Assembly: GCA_017539165.1 (NCBI GenBank)
Contig: JAFYHN010000112.1
Coordinates: 16,912-80,911, forward strand
DNA: 64,000 nt
DNA from: Eubacterium sp.
Lineage (GTDB): Bacteria > Bacillota > Clostridia > Lachnospirales > Lachnospiraceae
Reading direction: 5' to 3'
Under the pieces are notes generated by a model. That model worked only from the letters and a program-made list of their open reading frames with translations, was not told the origin of the DNA and did no database searches. Numbering within the stretch: the stretch's first letter is position 1; each line of letters opens with the position of its first letter. The translations under genes and the position numbers were made by a program. Below are positions 1 through 8,789 of this stretch, piece by piece.

Positions 1-1
1 T

Positions 2-1366
2 ATAACTATGGAATATCTTGATGGATGTAACATGATGGAGTATATTGAGACCAGGAATGAAAAGGTTTCACTGGATATGCTCCTGGATATCACAGACTGT
101 ATATGTAATGTTCTGTCTGTGGTGCATTCGACAGGAGTCATACATAGAGATATAAGTCCGGAGAATATATTTGCTGAGTCAGATGGTACATATAAGCTTA
201 TTGATTTTGGGGCTGCCAAACAGCAGATTACAAAAGATAAGCGTTCATCTACCGTTATATTGAAACATGATTATGCTCCGTTGGAACAGTTTTCACATAA
301 AGGAAATGTAGGTCCCTGGACAGATATATATTCATTAGGGGCAACATTATATAAGATTCTGACGGGAATCACACCGAAGGAATCTATTCAAAGGATCATG
401 CATGATGATATACAGGAACCTATAGAACTTAGGCCTGATATTCCTAAGTATGTAAGCGACTCGATCATGAAAGCTATATCACTGCAGATCAAAGATAGGT
501 ATAAAACGGCGTTGGAGTTTAAAACTGCGATGCATGGTGAGGGGAAAGAGGAAGATTATAATTTTTCCAGAGTTGAAGTCAGTGATCAGGATAGAAACAG
601 ATTAAGTTCCAAAGAATCTGAAGATAATACTGATGACAAGAATCAAAAAGGTGGAATTCAGCAACAGGAGAGAGATATGGGTAAAGAATTGCAGGAGAAA
701 GCATTAAGCGAGACAGAAGGCGATAGCTTTCTTGATATTAATGATTTCATTAATTTCGATGACACAGAGGTGGCACAACAATCTACACAGATATTGAGAG
801 GAATTCAGGAGGCTGCTAAACAAGATGGCAGTCAGATTCTTAGTTCAACGCCAGTACCAGGAGCTATACCTGGATATGAGGCACCTGGTGGTAAACAGCC
901 GGGAGCTGAAAAGGTGGAAGAGAAAAAAGAACCATCCAATCCTCAACCGGAAGAAAGAATGCCGCTTGGTTATACCGAGCCACCTAAGATTCAGAGAACG
1001 GTACCAGGTCAACCGGGAATGCCTCAGCGACCTGTGGGATATGGAGGTCAGCCGGGACAGGGACAGCCTGTACCACCGCCACATCATCCTCGTCCAAAAC
1101 AGGGTGGTATGCTCTCTGCCAGAAGAGATGCTGCAAATCAGTTTAAAGAGGAACATGAGAATACAGGCACACTTTCGATGTCTAAGATGAGCATGGCAAA
1201 GTCTACACCTGCTCATAAGCCGAAGGGTATCAGTGCAGTAATAGAACAGCAGACTAACATTTTAAAGGCAACCGACGAGGCTGCCCAGGCAGCTCAGGGA
1301 TCAATGTCTGATGATACTGAAAAGAAGAGAAAAGGACTTGGTTCCTTATTCGGAAAGAAAAAGTAA
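2..1366 (+). CDS. Ser/Thr protein kinase, N-terminus cut by window edge
   Basis: Eukaryotic-type (Hanks) protein kinase that transfers ATP phosphate to Ser/Thr of partner proteins. The reading frame is open to the window edge and the first visible residues (MEYLDG) are the hinge between the kinase lobes, so the ATP-binding N-lobe with its lysine lies outside. Numbering from the ATG at 8, the catalytic loop HRDISPEN (D48, N53) and the metal-binding DFG (D66) are intact, so it should be active. The kinase domain ends near residue 175. The remaining ~275 residues are charged, then Pro/Gln/Gly-rich (about 290-370), and end in a basic GLFGKKK tail. No transmembrane segment is visible in this part, unlike PASTA-type PrkC kinases. 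An intrinsic terminator follows directly. The family is certain; the substrate is unknown. Confidence 0.9.
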   Translation: MTMEYLDGCNMMEYIETRNEKVSLDMLLDITDCICNVLSVVHSTGVIHRDISPENIFAESDGTYKLIDFGAAKQQITKDKRSSTVILKHDYAPLEQFSHKGNVGPWTDIYSLGATLYKILTGITPKESIQRIMHDDIQEPIELRPDIPKYVSDSIMKAISLQIKDRYKTALEFKTAMHGEGKEEDYNFSRVEVSDQDRNRLSSKESEDNTDDKNQKGGIQQQERDMGKELQEKALSETEGDSFLDINDFINFDDTEVAQQSTQILRGIQEAAKQDGSQILSSTPVPGAIPGYEAPGGKQPGAEKVEEKKEPSNPQPEERMPLGYTEPPKIQRTVPGQPGMPQRPVGYGGQPGQGQPVPPPHHPRPKQGGMLSARRDAANQFKEEHENTGTLSMSKMSMAKSTPAHKPKGISAVIEQQTNILKATDEAAQAAQGSMSDDTEKKRKGLGSLFGKKK

Positions 1367-1372
1367 TACTTT

Positions 1373-1408
1373 AGCGGGACGGAGGTCATACCCCCGGTCC
1401 CGCTTTTA
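1373..1408 (+). terminator. Intrinsic terminator after kinase gene
   Basis: Arms AGCGGGAC (1373-1380) and GTCCCGCT (1397-1404) pair perfectly around a loop and are followed by TTTT. It lies 7 nt after the kinase stop codon. Confidence 0.85.
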
Positions 1409-1416
1409 AGTTTTGT

Positions 1417-1445
1417 TTGCCAAAAGACCTAAAACATTATATACT
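1417..1445 (+). promoter_or_regulatory. Sigma-A promoter for DUF308/ispF genes
   Basis: TTGCCA (1417-1422), a 17-nt spacer and TATACT (1440-1445) lie between the upstream terminator and the next start codon. Read by eye. Confidence 0.6.
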
Positions 1446-1473
1446 AGTGGGCGTGATAAAGGAGTGAAAATAT

Positions 1474-2043
1474 ATGAAAAACAAATCGATAAAAGATTTT
1501 TTTGAGAAAAATGCATCATCTTTGTCGGTTCCACTTATCATGATAATCATAGGACTTTTATTTATATTTGCTCCAGGAGGAGCAGTTAGTTTCACTGTTA
1601 GTGTGATAGGAGTTATATTTGTTGTGGTCGGACTGATAATGGCAGGAACGCTTCTTGCGTCGTACTCTCCATTTACTATGGGTGTTTCAGTTGTGCTGAT
1701 CATCTTTGGAATAGTATGTATAGCCAGACCTGCAGCAATAGCCGATTTTATAATAAAAGTTATAGGGATAGTGATTCTTGTGAATTCAGGATTCAGAATT
1801 TATGATGCTTATCAGATCAAGGGAAAAACCGATAACTTTGTTAAGTATGTAATAAATGACATCATTACATTTATTCTTGGACTAGTTCTTCTATGTTTCT
1901 CATTAAATGCAGTAGGTGCAGTTGTAAGAGTAGTTGGAGTATTTATGCTTGTTCTTGGAATTACAAATGTTATCACTGCTGTTAAGGTTTACAAAGATGG
2001 ACGATATGTAGATGATGGATCAGATGTAGTCTGGGAAGAATAA
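1474..2043 (+). CDS. DUF308 / HdeD-family membrane protein
   Basis: Integral membrane protein of 189 residues. After a short charged N-terminus (about 1-18) the sequence is almost wholly hydrophobic helices, apparently six in hairpin-like pairs separated by short polar turns, the pattern of the DUF308 (HdeD-like) family. In Enterobacteria HdeD is linked to acid resistance; no biochemical activity is established for clostridial members. The C-terminus is short and acidic. The start is supported by an AGGAGTG ribosome site 8-10 nt upstream. It is followed after 16 nt by ispF and is probably cotranscribed with it from the promoter at 1417-1445. The fold assignment is good; the role is unknown. 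Confidence 0.75.
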   Translation: MKNKSIKDFFEKNASSLSVPLIMIIIGLLFIFAPGGAVSFTVSVIGVIFVVVGLIMAGTLLASYSPFTMGVSVVLIIFGIVCIARPAAIADFIIKVIGIVILVNSGFRIYDAYQIKGKTDNFVKYVINDIITFILGLVLLCFSLNAVGAVVRVVGVFMLVLGITNVITAVKVYKDGRYVDDGSDVVWEE

Positions 2044-2059
2044 TTAAAGAGGACTTAAT

Positions 2060-2629
2060 ATGAGAGTAGGAATGGGATATGATGTTCACAAGCTTGTTGA
2101 GGACAGGCCACTTATCCTTGGAGGCGTGAATATACCATTTGAGAAAGGGCTTTTGGGTCATTCTGATGCAGATTGTCTTACACATGCTATTATGGACAGT
2201 CTGCTTGGAGCGGCAGCATTGGGAGATATAGGAAAGCATTTCCCTGATACTGACCCAAAGTATGAAGGGGCTGATAGTCTTAAGCTGCTTTCTGTTGTCA
2301 GAGATAAGCTTGATGAGAGAAGCTATATAATCGGTAATATCGATGCTACGATAATAGCTCAGAAACCGAAGATGCTTCCGCATATAGAGAAAATGAGACA
2401 GAATATAGCTGACACACTTGAGATAGAGATTGATCGAGTGAATATAAAAGCTACAACTGAAGAAGGACTTGGGTTTACCGGTGAGGGACTGGGAATATCC
2501 TGCCAATCTATAGCATTGCTGGAGACGGTCGATAACTATGTTTATAGAAATGCTACAACAGGTTTTGTTGATGACGTGGAAGGGGAAGGACTTAAAGGAC
2601 TTAAGGATCAGAGAAGCTGTTGTAGATAA
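2060..2629 (+). CDS. ispF: 2-C-methyl-D-erythritol 2,4-cyclodiphosphate synthase
   Basis: Fifth step of the non-mevalonate (MEP) isoprenoid pathway: cyclises CDP-methylerythritol 2-phosphate to MEcPP with release of CMP. The N-terminal GYDVH motif supplies the zinc ligands Asp and His, GHSDAD (residues ~34-39) carries the third His, and [12 protein letters not shown] near residues 133-144 is the CDP-binding signature. The family usually has about 157-162 residues; this one has 189 because of a tail of ~30 residues that ends in two cysteines. No ispD is adjacent, so the common ispDF fusion or pair is absent here. It follows the DUF308 gene by 16 nt. Confidence 0.95.
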   Translation: MRVGMGYDVHKLVEDRPLILGGVNIPFEKGLLGHSDADCLTHAIMDSLLGAAALGDIGKHFPDTDPKYEGADSLKLLSVVRDKLDERSYIIGNIDATIIAQKPKMLPHIEKMRQNIADTLEIEIDRVNIKATTEEGLGFTGEGLGISCQSIALLETVDNYVYRNATTGFVDDVEGEGLKGLKDQRSCCR

Positions 2630-2667
2630 TAATACTAAAATAATAAGATTGGAGATATTACTGAAAA

Positions 2668-3165
2668 ATGGACAGATATGATGAATATGTTGTAAAAGCT
2701 AAGCCACAGGTGACAGGACCTATCGGAATCATAGGAGGAGTTATTCTTGCTTTGCTAGGTTTGTTTACGTTTCTGACTTTATCAAGTGCAGGAATCATTC
2801 TTCTTGCAGGTGGTGTAGCACTTTGTGTTTTCTCAAAAGAATCAATGGATCTCGAATATGAATACATATTCACAAACGGAGATATAGATGTTGCTAAGGT
2901 AATAGCAAAGAAGAGACGTAAGAATATTCTTAGCATTGAATCCAGTAGTATAGCTAAGATGGATAGAGGAGATTCAGACAGAGTCAAAAATGATATGAGT
3001 CTCGGAAAACTTAGAATCAAAGAGTTTCTTGGAAAAGAAGATCCGAATCCTATCGCTTTTTATGTAGGAGAGGGTGACAATCAGTACATGCTCCTTCTTG
3101 ATCTGAATGATACATGTATAGAACATATGAAGGCAATTCTTAAATCAAAGAGTGAGATCAGATAG
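2668..3165 (+). CDS. Small membrane protein with C-terminal cytosolic domain (DUF6106-like)
   Basis: Protein of 165 residues with a hydrophobic hairpin at about residues 18-58 (two transmembrane helices) and a soluble, charged C-terminal half that probably faces the cytosol. The architecture and the YDEYVVKAK start resemble small Lachnospiraceae proteins classed as DUF6106; this is recalled family similarity, not a search result. No catalytic motif is visible. A GGAG ribosome site stands upstream of the ATG. It is probably the last gene of the DUF308-ispF transcript, ending at the bidirectional hairpin 3191-3218. Confidence 0.65.
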   Translation: MDRYDEYVVKAKPQVTGPIGIIGGVILALLGLFTFLTLSSAGIILLAGGVALCVFSKESMDLEYEYIFTNGDIDVAKVIAKKRRKNILSIESSSIAKMDRGDSDRVKNDMSLGKLRIKEFLGKEDPNPIAFYVGEGDNQYMLLLDLNDTCIEHMKAILKSKSEIR

Positions 3166-3190
3166 TTTAAAACTATAAGAAGTAAAAAAC

Positions 3191-3218
3191 AGAAGCAGGT
3201 GTTTATACACCTGCTTCT
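3191..3218. terminator. Bidirectional hairpin between convergent genes
   Basis: A perfect 12-bp stem (3191-3202 with 3207-3218, loop TTAT). An A-run just before it (3184-3189) becomes a U-run on the minus strand, so it is a strong terminator for the minus-strand gene 3248-3481 and a weaker one for the plus strand. Confidence 0.8.
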
Positions 3219-3247
3219 TATAAAGATAAAAGACAAATCAAAAACAA

Positions 3248-3481
3248 TCATGGTTCAAGTGGTATCATTCGAAGTCCTTTGTAAACTTTGGTATACATAC
3301 TTTTTTCATCGGTGTAAAGCATGATACCGCGAGAACCATCACGAATTATATAGGCATATTTATTTTTTTGCACATTCATGTACAGTACTTCATCGACATT
3401 AAGCTCTTGTGCTTTGATCTTGGCAGTATAAGTATTAACGGGATCCAGCTTATACTTTTTTACGGCCTGTTGTACAGTCAT
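3248..3481 (-). CDS. Small hypothetical protein, 77 aa
   Basis: A 77-residue soluble, basic protein read on the minus strand, starting at an ATG preceded by a clear AGGAGG ribosome site 9 nt upstream and ending before a good minus-strand terminator, which supports it as a real gene. No signal peptide, membrane segment or cysteine cluster. The sequence alternates short strands and helices (VQQAVKKYKL, KAQELNVDEV) and could be a small DNA- or ligand-binding fold, but I do not recognise a family. It is divergent from queH. Confidence 0.65.
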   Translation of the reverse strand: MTVQQAVKKYKLDPVNTYTAKIKAQELNVDEVLYMNVQKNKYAYIIRDGSRGIMLYTDEKSMYTKVYKGLRMIPLEP

Positions 3482-3614
3482 GTAATGAACCTCCTGACAT
3501 ACGGGAAAAAATATTCACAGTTATCTCAGAATAAGCTTCCTTTAAAGTATATTAAAAATATTGCACAAGGTCAATCGTACAAACTATACAAAATTGTAGA
3601 TAATATACGAAAGA

Positions 3615-4283
3615 ATGACGGTTATGGGAATCAATTACTATTTGAAATTTGAAAAACAGATAAATGGGTTGAAGGAAGAAGGAAGAAAACCAACTTTGCT
3701 CCTTCAGGCTTGCTGCTGTCCGTGCAGCTCCCATTGTCTTGAAGTGTTGAATGGTTATTTTGATATTACTGTATTCTTTTATAATCCTAATATCGATGAT
3801 AGAACTGAGTATGATAAAAGGCTGAAAGAACTTTACAGATTCACTGAGGAGGCACCCTTTGCCATGGATGTAAAAGTGGTGGATGGTGATTATGAGCCAG
3901 AAGTATTTTATGAGATGGCTAAAGGAAGGGAAGATCTTCCTGAACGAGGCGCAAGATGCTATGACTGTTACAAGTTGAGGCTTCGTAAGACAGCGGAGTA
4001 TGCGTTGGAGAATAGTTACGATTACTTTTCCACCACGCTCTCGATCAGCCCTTATAAGAATAGTGAATGGATAAATGAGATAGGAATGGAGCTCGAAAAT
4101 GAAATGAGGGACAGAAGCGGTGATAGACCAGTCCCGGTTTTCCTTTTCAGCGACTTTAAAAAGAAGAACGGATATAAACGTTCTATAGAACTGTCGCAGG
4201 AATATGGACTCTATCGACAGGATTATTGTGGGTGCGTTTATTCAAAACGTGATCATGAAAGAAAATTAAAAGAGAAAGGTTAA
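3615..4283 (+). CDS. queH: Epoxyqueuosine reductase QueH
   Basis: Reduces epoxyqueuosine to queuosine at the wobble position of tRNAs, the last step of Q biosynthesis; QueH is the non-cobalamin replacement for QueG. The N-terminal ACCCPCSSHCLE motif, the central GARCYDCYKLRL (about residue 118) and the C-terminal DYCGCVYSKRD provide the cysteines for the Fe-S cluster and an additional metal. Length 222 fits the family. The ATG at 3615 has only a weak ribosome site; an in-frame ATG at 3624 is an equally possible start. It is followed after 11 nt by hslO. The partner enzyme gene tgt is also in this window (36675-37805). Confidence 0.92.
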   Translation: MTVMGINYYLKFEKQINGLKEEGRKPTLLLQACCCPCSSHCLEVLNGYFDITVFFYNPNIDDRTEYDKRLKELYRFTEEAPFAMDVKVVDGDYEPEVFYEMAKGREDLPERGARCYDCYKLRLRKTAEYALENSYDYFSTTLSISPYKNSEWINEIGMELENEMRDRSGDRPVPVFLFSDFKKKNGYKRSIELSQEYGLYRQDYCGCVYSKRDHERKLKEKG

Positions 4284-4294
4284 TAAAAGATACG

Positions 4295-5185
4295 ATGGAA
4301 GATTATATCATAAAGGGAATGGCTGCAGGGAATGAGATAAGATTCTTTGCAGGATATACAAGAGAGGTTGTAGATATAGCAAGACAGACTCATGACCTGA
4401 GTCCTGTATGTACTGCTGCACTTGGAAGACTTCTTACAGGCGGGGCTCTGATGGGATCGATGTGTAAGAATGACGATGATGTACTGACTCTTAAGGTTAA
4501 TGGTGATGGACCGGTTAAAGCAATCACTGTTACTGCTGATGCTTCGTCGAATGTAAAAGGAATAATATATAATAATGCAGTCCAGCTTCCACTCAAGGCT
4601 GACGGCCATCTGGATGTCGGTGGCGCAGTTGGAAGAGGTACACTTACTGTTATCAGAGATGAAGGTCCGGGGGAACCTTACGTGGGTCAGACTGCTCTTG
4701 TATCAGGTGAGATAGGTGAAGATATAACATATTACTTTGCTGAAAGTGAACAGATACCTACATCGGTCGGACTCGGAGTATTGGTAGACAGGGATCTCAG
4801 TGTTAAACATGCAGGAGGATTTATAATCCAGCTGCTTCCATTTGCTTCAGAGGAAACGATTACTAAGCTTGAAAACAGTCTTGCTAATGTCGCTTCAGTA
4901 ACAAACTATTTCAATGATGGAATGACAGTAGAAGAAATGATGAGAAGTATCATTGGCGAGGAAGTATTTGGAGATGATATACGCATAGAAGAAAAAAGAA
5001 GTACAAAGTATCACTGTAATTGCAGCAGGGAAAGAGTTACAAAAGCTCTGATCAGTATCGGAAAAACTGAACTTAAATCCATGATAGATGATGGGGAGCC
5101 TGTAAATCTTCATTGTGACTTCTGTAATACAGATTATGAGTTCTCTATTGATGAATTAAAAACTATTTATTCACAATCAATTTAA
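4295..5185 (+). CDS. hslO: Hsp33 redox-regulated chaperone
   Basis: Cytosolic holdase activated by oxidation. The 296-residue protein has the Hsp33 N-terminal domain (for example GRLLTGGALMGS near residues 43-55) and the C-terminal zinc/redox switch: HCNCSRERV followed about 30 residues later by HCDFCNTDYEF, giving the CxC...CxxC ligand set. All four cysteines are present, so the redox switch should work. It starts 11 nt after queH and is probably translated from the same mRNA; pairing an Fe-S enzyme with an oxidative-stress chaperone makes sense but may be accidental. Confidence 0.95.
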   Translation: MEDYIIKGMAAGNEIRFFAGYTREVVDIARQTHDLSPVCTAALGRLLTGGALMGSMCKNDDDVLTLKVNGDGPVKAITVTADASSNVKGIIYNNAVQLPLKADGHLDVGGAVGRGTLTVIRDEGPGEPYVGQTALVSGEIGEDITYYFAESEQIPTSVGLGVLVDRDLSVKHAGGFIIQLLPFASEETITKLENSLANVASVTNYFNDGMTVEEMMRSIIGEEVFGDDIRIEEKRSTKYHCNCSRERVTKALISIGKTELKSMIDDGEPVNLHCDFCNTDYEFSIDELKTIYSQSI

Positions 5186-5245
5186 AAACACACTCAATAT
5201 ATACAAAGTGAACAAATTATACTGTCATATTGTATAATGATATCC

Positions 5246-5293
5246 TTGGAAAAATGTCAAAAATATGATAAAATGAATTAACTTTCGTTAATT
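5246..5293 (+). promoter_or_regulatory. Promoter with palindrome over the start site, upstream of the sensor-EAL gene
   Basis: TTGGAA (5246-5251), 17 nt, TAAAAT (5269-5274). The expected transcription start falls in a palindrome AATTAAC-TTTC-GTTAATT (5276-5293), a natural place for an operator. The translation start is ~65 nt further down. Confidence 0.55.
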
Positions 5294-5356
5294 GATTCTG
5301 AAAAGTGCATTTCAAGTTACATTGTAGTAACACTAAAGCTAACATATGGGGGTAAT

Positions 5357-8300
5357 ATGGGAGTTGTTGGGAAGATAGCACTACTGGTAGGTCAGGCGGA
5401 CGAGGCTTACCAGCAGGAATTTATCAGTGGCGTTATGAAGCAGGCATTTAAGAGGGGGTATAGTGTCTGTGTTTTTTCTATGTATATTAAATATCAAAAC
5501 AGCAAAGAACGTGAAGTAGGAGATTCGAATATATTCAGTCTCATTAACTACGACATGTTTGATGCTGTTATTATTTTGTCTGATACTATACAGACTCCCG
5601 GAGTGGAGCAGAAGATAGAGGAGACAATACATAATAGTTATTCGGGTCCAGTCATTTGTGTGGATGTAGACAGTCCATACTTCGAATCATATTGGACTGA
5701 TGGTTATAGTGCAGTGTATTCATTGGTATCTCATCTCATAGAGAAAAGACATTTAACAGATATAGCTTATCTGACCGGAAGAGCACAGCATCCTCATTCT
5801 AAAAGACGTCTTGAGGCATTTATGGACGCTATGAATGATCATGCCTTAAAGGTGGATGAAAACAGAGTGGGGTATGGGGATTTCTGGTATACAAGTGGAA
5901 TGGTATTTGCAGAAGAAATTCTGAGAGATAGAGAAAATATGCCTCAGGCTGTTGTTTGCGCAAATGACTGTATGGCTATAGGCTTGGCTGATGAGCTTTC
6001 GAGACATGGTATCAATATTCCGGAGGATATGGCGATTGCGGGATATGGAACATCGGAAGAGGGGTGGTCGTGTCCAAAATCTCTGACGTCTACTTATATT
6101 CCTGCAGAGTACTATGGAAGTTTTACTGTGGAATGTCTGGAGAGACTCATGGCAGGAGAGAATATAAGACCTCCATTTTATACTCCAGAGCTTTTCCTGG
6201 GTGAAAGTACAGGAGACAGAACAGTAGCACCGCCTTATGAGAAAAGGCGGAGAGAAAAGTGGGTATCTAAAACTGCAGAAGAAGGATACTACTCTATTCA
6301 TAATACGCTCACACGAGATTTACAGCATTCGAATGATCTGAGTGAGTTTGCTTCTAATCTGTATGAACATCTGTATCAGATTCAGGGAATAAAAAGATTC
6401 TGTCTTTGTTTGAATGATCTGTGGCTTATGCCGGAATATATGATAGAGAAGGATTTTCCTGAAGAAGGTTATTCAGATAAGATAGCCATTGTTGTGGATT
6501 ATTATACGGATGATTCGGGAGAAACCATAATAGATGTAAACAGAACGTTTAAACGTACGGATCTCCTTCCTGATTTCAGTGATGAACCAGAAGGATATAT
6601 ATTTACACCTATATATGCTGAAGAAAAGTCGCTTGGATATGTAATGATAAGCTATGGAAAAAATCCAAGAAGTTATGATGAGCTGTATCGTTTATGGACG
6701 GAAGATCTGGCTGAAGGACTGGAATCACTCAGAAGACTTATATGTATGCGTGCTTTCAGAAGTAAAGTGGCAGAACTTGAGAGTATTAAATATGCAGGTT
6801 CTATCGCATTTGAAGAAACTCGTGAGGAACGAGATGTTTCTGAAGAGGAAATGAAAGAAATACATGAGGTAGAAAGGATTCTTGATGAGAATCTCTTTGT
6901 ATATCATTTCCAGCCTATAGTGAATACGATAGATGGAGGTATATTCTCATATGAAGCATTGATGAGATCTGCGACGGATTGGAAGATACCGCCGCTTCAG
7001 ATTATTAAGCATGCTGATACGCTTGGAAGAATATCTGATATAGAAAAGGCAACATTTAATAATATCCTGAGTATAGTCGGAAACTATATGAATGTATTCA
7101 ATGACAGGAAAGTATTTATCAACAGTATACCGGGATGTGAACTGGAAGAGGGAGACAGAAACAGGATACAGGAACTTCTTTCGGAGTATTCGGGAATAGC
7201 TGTTGTAGAGCTTACTGAACAGGATGAGATTCGTGATGATCAATTGGCTGATCTGAAGCAGAACTATAAAGATCTTGGAATAGAACTGGCGCTGGATGAT
7301 TATGGTACAGGATATTCGAACATGAAGAATCTCCTTCGATATATGCCGGGAATAGTAAAGATAGACAGAAGTATTTTGACAGAGATACAGGGCAGCAAAC
7401 AGAAACAACATTTTGTAAAAGATGTTATAGATTTTTGTCATTCTAATAGTATTCTCGCATTGGCAGAAGGAGTTGAAACATCCGATGAGCTGAAGACTGT
7501 GATTAGACTCGGGGCGGATCTTGTACAGGGTTACTATACGGGAAGGCCTTCAGAAACTATAGTTGATTCTATAGATGAGAAGATAAGGGCTGAGATCAGG
7601 CATTATCATGAGATGATCAGTCAGGGCGACCTGGATCAGGAATACGAGGCAGGACGAATAAACAGAATATCTGTTAATAATCTTGTCAAAGAGGGTGTAA
7701 ACTCTGTTATCATCGGCACAGAAGGTATGACATTTAGAGATATAACTCTTGTGGGGACACCAGGACATAGAACCAATCTTCATGTGCATATAAATAAAGG
7801 ATATGAGGGTACACTTACCCTTGAAAATGTATCTCTTATCGATACAAAAGGCCATCCTTGTATAGATATAGAACCTGGATCCAGAGCTACTATAAGGCTT
7901 GTTGGAATGAATCACCTTACTAGCGGAGGGATAAGGGTTCCGGAAGATGCTTCTCTTTTCTTTGAAGGAGAAGGTAATCTGAATATATACCTGGACGTAA
8001 ATGACTGTTATGGAATAGGAAATGGAATTGACAGCCGACATGGTGATCTGTTCTTCTATCAGGATGGAACGATATTTATTGAATCTATGGGAAGGCGGGC
8101 GATAGCTATAGGTTCTGGTCTTGGCGGACGCATAAACATCTGTAAGGGAATGTATAATATCAGTCTTAATTCTGATGAAGGTGTTGCAGTCGGTTCAATA
8201 AATGGAAGTGAAGCTATACTTATACATGAATGTTCTCTTAAGATAAATGCATCTTTGAAGAGTGGAGTTTGTGTCGGAAGTATACGAAATTCCACACAGA

Positions 8301-8680
8301 TAGGAATATGGAACTCATTTGTACAGACCATGACCTCAGGAAAGAGGATAGTTGCATTCGGTACTCTGGAGGGAGAGCGGGCAGAGATTAAGATGCACGA
8401 TATGGGGCTGAACATGGATATTATATCAAATGATATGGTTGCGTTAGGAAGTCTTTCAGGAAGTACCGTATTTGATATGAAAACATCCAATATCACCTGT
8501 TCAGTTGCTGGGGAAAATGCATATGTATTCGGAGGAACAGAGGATGTCGATGTTCGTCTTAAGAATACAGATGTAAGCATTGTTCTGAAAACGGAAAATG
8601 GAGCTGTTTCAAAAGCACCGAAAGAAAGCATAAAAGTTTACAGCAGCCGTTATAGAGTTGTTGATGCTAATCAGCAATAG
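5357..8680 (+). CDS. LacI-type sensor / EAL c-di-GMP phosphodiesterase / beta-helix-like fusion protein
   Basis: A 1107-residue cytosolic protein with no signal peptide or membrane helix. Residues ~5-290 read as a LacI/periplasmic-binding-protein fold lacking the LacI DNA-binding headpiece (GKIALLVGQ start, VVCANDCMAIGLADEL, AIAGYGTSEEGW). Residues ~320-470 may be a GAF-like linker domain. Residues ~510-745 are an EAL domain with the catalytic set visible: EAL (533-535), FINS, VVELTEQ, the DD of LALDDYGTG (647-648), VKIDRS and AEGVET, so it should hydrolyse c-di-GMP. No GGDEF domain is present. Residues ~775-1095 hold repeated short strands with turns of the type GSIxGSxxIxI and GSGxGGRIxI, like a right-handed beta-helix. 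A ligand such as a sugar could control c-di-GMP turnover. Domain 1 and the EAL call are firm; the last region's role is unknown. Confidence 0.85.
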   Translation: MGVVGKIALLVGQADEAYQQEFISGVMKQAFKRGYSVCVFSMYIKYQNSKEREVGDSNIFSLINYDMFDAVIILSDTIQTPGVEQKIEETIHNSYSGPVICVDVDSPYFESYWTDGYSAVYSLVSHLIEKRHLTDIAYLTGRAQHPHSKRRLEAFMDAMNDHALKVDENRVGYGDFWYTSGMVFAEEILRDRENMPQAVVCANDCMAIGLADELSRHGINIPEDMAIAGYGTSEEGWSCPKSLTSTYIPAEYYGSFTVECLERLMAGENIRPPFYTPELFLGESTGDRTVAPPYEKRRREKWVSKTAEEGYYSIHNTLTRDLQHSNDLSEFASNLYEHLYQIQGIKRFCLCLNDLWLMPEYMIEKDFPEEGYSDKIAIVVDYYTDDSGETIIDVNRTFKRTDLLPDFSDEPEGYIFTPIYAEEKSLGYVMISYGKNPRSYDELYRLWTEDLAEGLESLRRLICMRAFRSKVAELESIKYAGSIAFEETREERDVSEEEMKEIHEVERILDENLFVYHFQPIVNTIDGGIFSYEALMRSATDWKIPPLQIIKHADTLGRISDIEKATFNNILSIVGNYMNVFNDRKVFINSIPGCELEEGDRNRIQELLSEYSGIAVVELTEQDEIRDDQLADLKQNYKDLGIELALDDYGTGYSNMKNLLRYMPGIVKIDRSILTEIQGSKQKQHFVKDVIDFCHSNSILALAEGVETSDELKTVIRLGADLVQGYYTGRPSETIVDSIDEKIRAEIRHYHEMISQGDLDQEYEAGRINRISVNNLVKEGVNSVIIGTEGMTFRDITLVGTPGHRTNLHVHINKGYEGTLTLENVSLIDTKGHPCIDIEPGSRATIRLVGMNHLTSGGIRVPEDASLFFEGEGNLNIYLDVNDCYGIGNGIDSRHGDLFFYQDGTIFIESMGRRAIAIGSGLGGRINICKGMYNISLNSDEGVAVGSINGSEAILIHECSLKINASLKSGVCVGSIRNSTQIGIWNSFVQTMTSGKRIVAFGTLEGERAEIKMHDMGLNMDIISNDMVALGSLSGSTVFDMKTSNITCSVAGENAYVFGGTEDVDVRLKNTDVSIVLKTENGAVSKAPKESIKVYSSRYRVVDANQQ

Positions 8681-8711
8681 GTATTTGGGTGATTTGCAGT
8701 GTATAGAAAGG

Positions 8712-8745
8712 CGTGTTCACGTAATAGAGGAACCTCGTGTTCACG
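8712..8745 (+). repeat. Two copies of CGTGTTCACG upstream of the lic promoter
   Basis: Identical 10-mers at 8712-8721 and 8736-8745, 24 bp apart, each itself a near-palindrome (CGTG-TT-CACG). They end 15 bp upstream of the -35 box at 8761, a position typical of regulator sites. Part of the sequence (GTTCACGAAA, 8739-8748) is complementary to 8816-8825 in the leader hairpin. Confidence 0.6.
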
Positions 8746-8760
8746 AAAAATAAAATTCAA

Positions 8761-8789
8761 TTGACATCATATAGGCGGAGTGATAAAAT
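8761..8789 (+). promoter_or_regulatory. Sigma-A promoter of the phosphocholine operon
   Basis: Consensus TTGACA (8761-8766), a 17-nt spacer and TAAAAT (8784-8789). It is the only good promoter between the EAL gene and the lic fusion gene. Confidence 0.8.
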
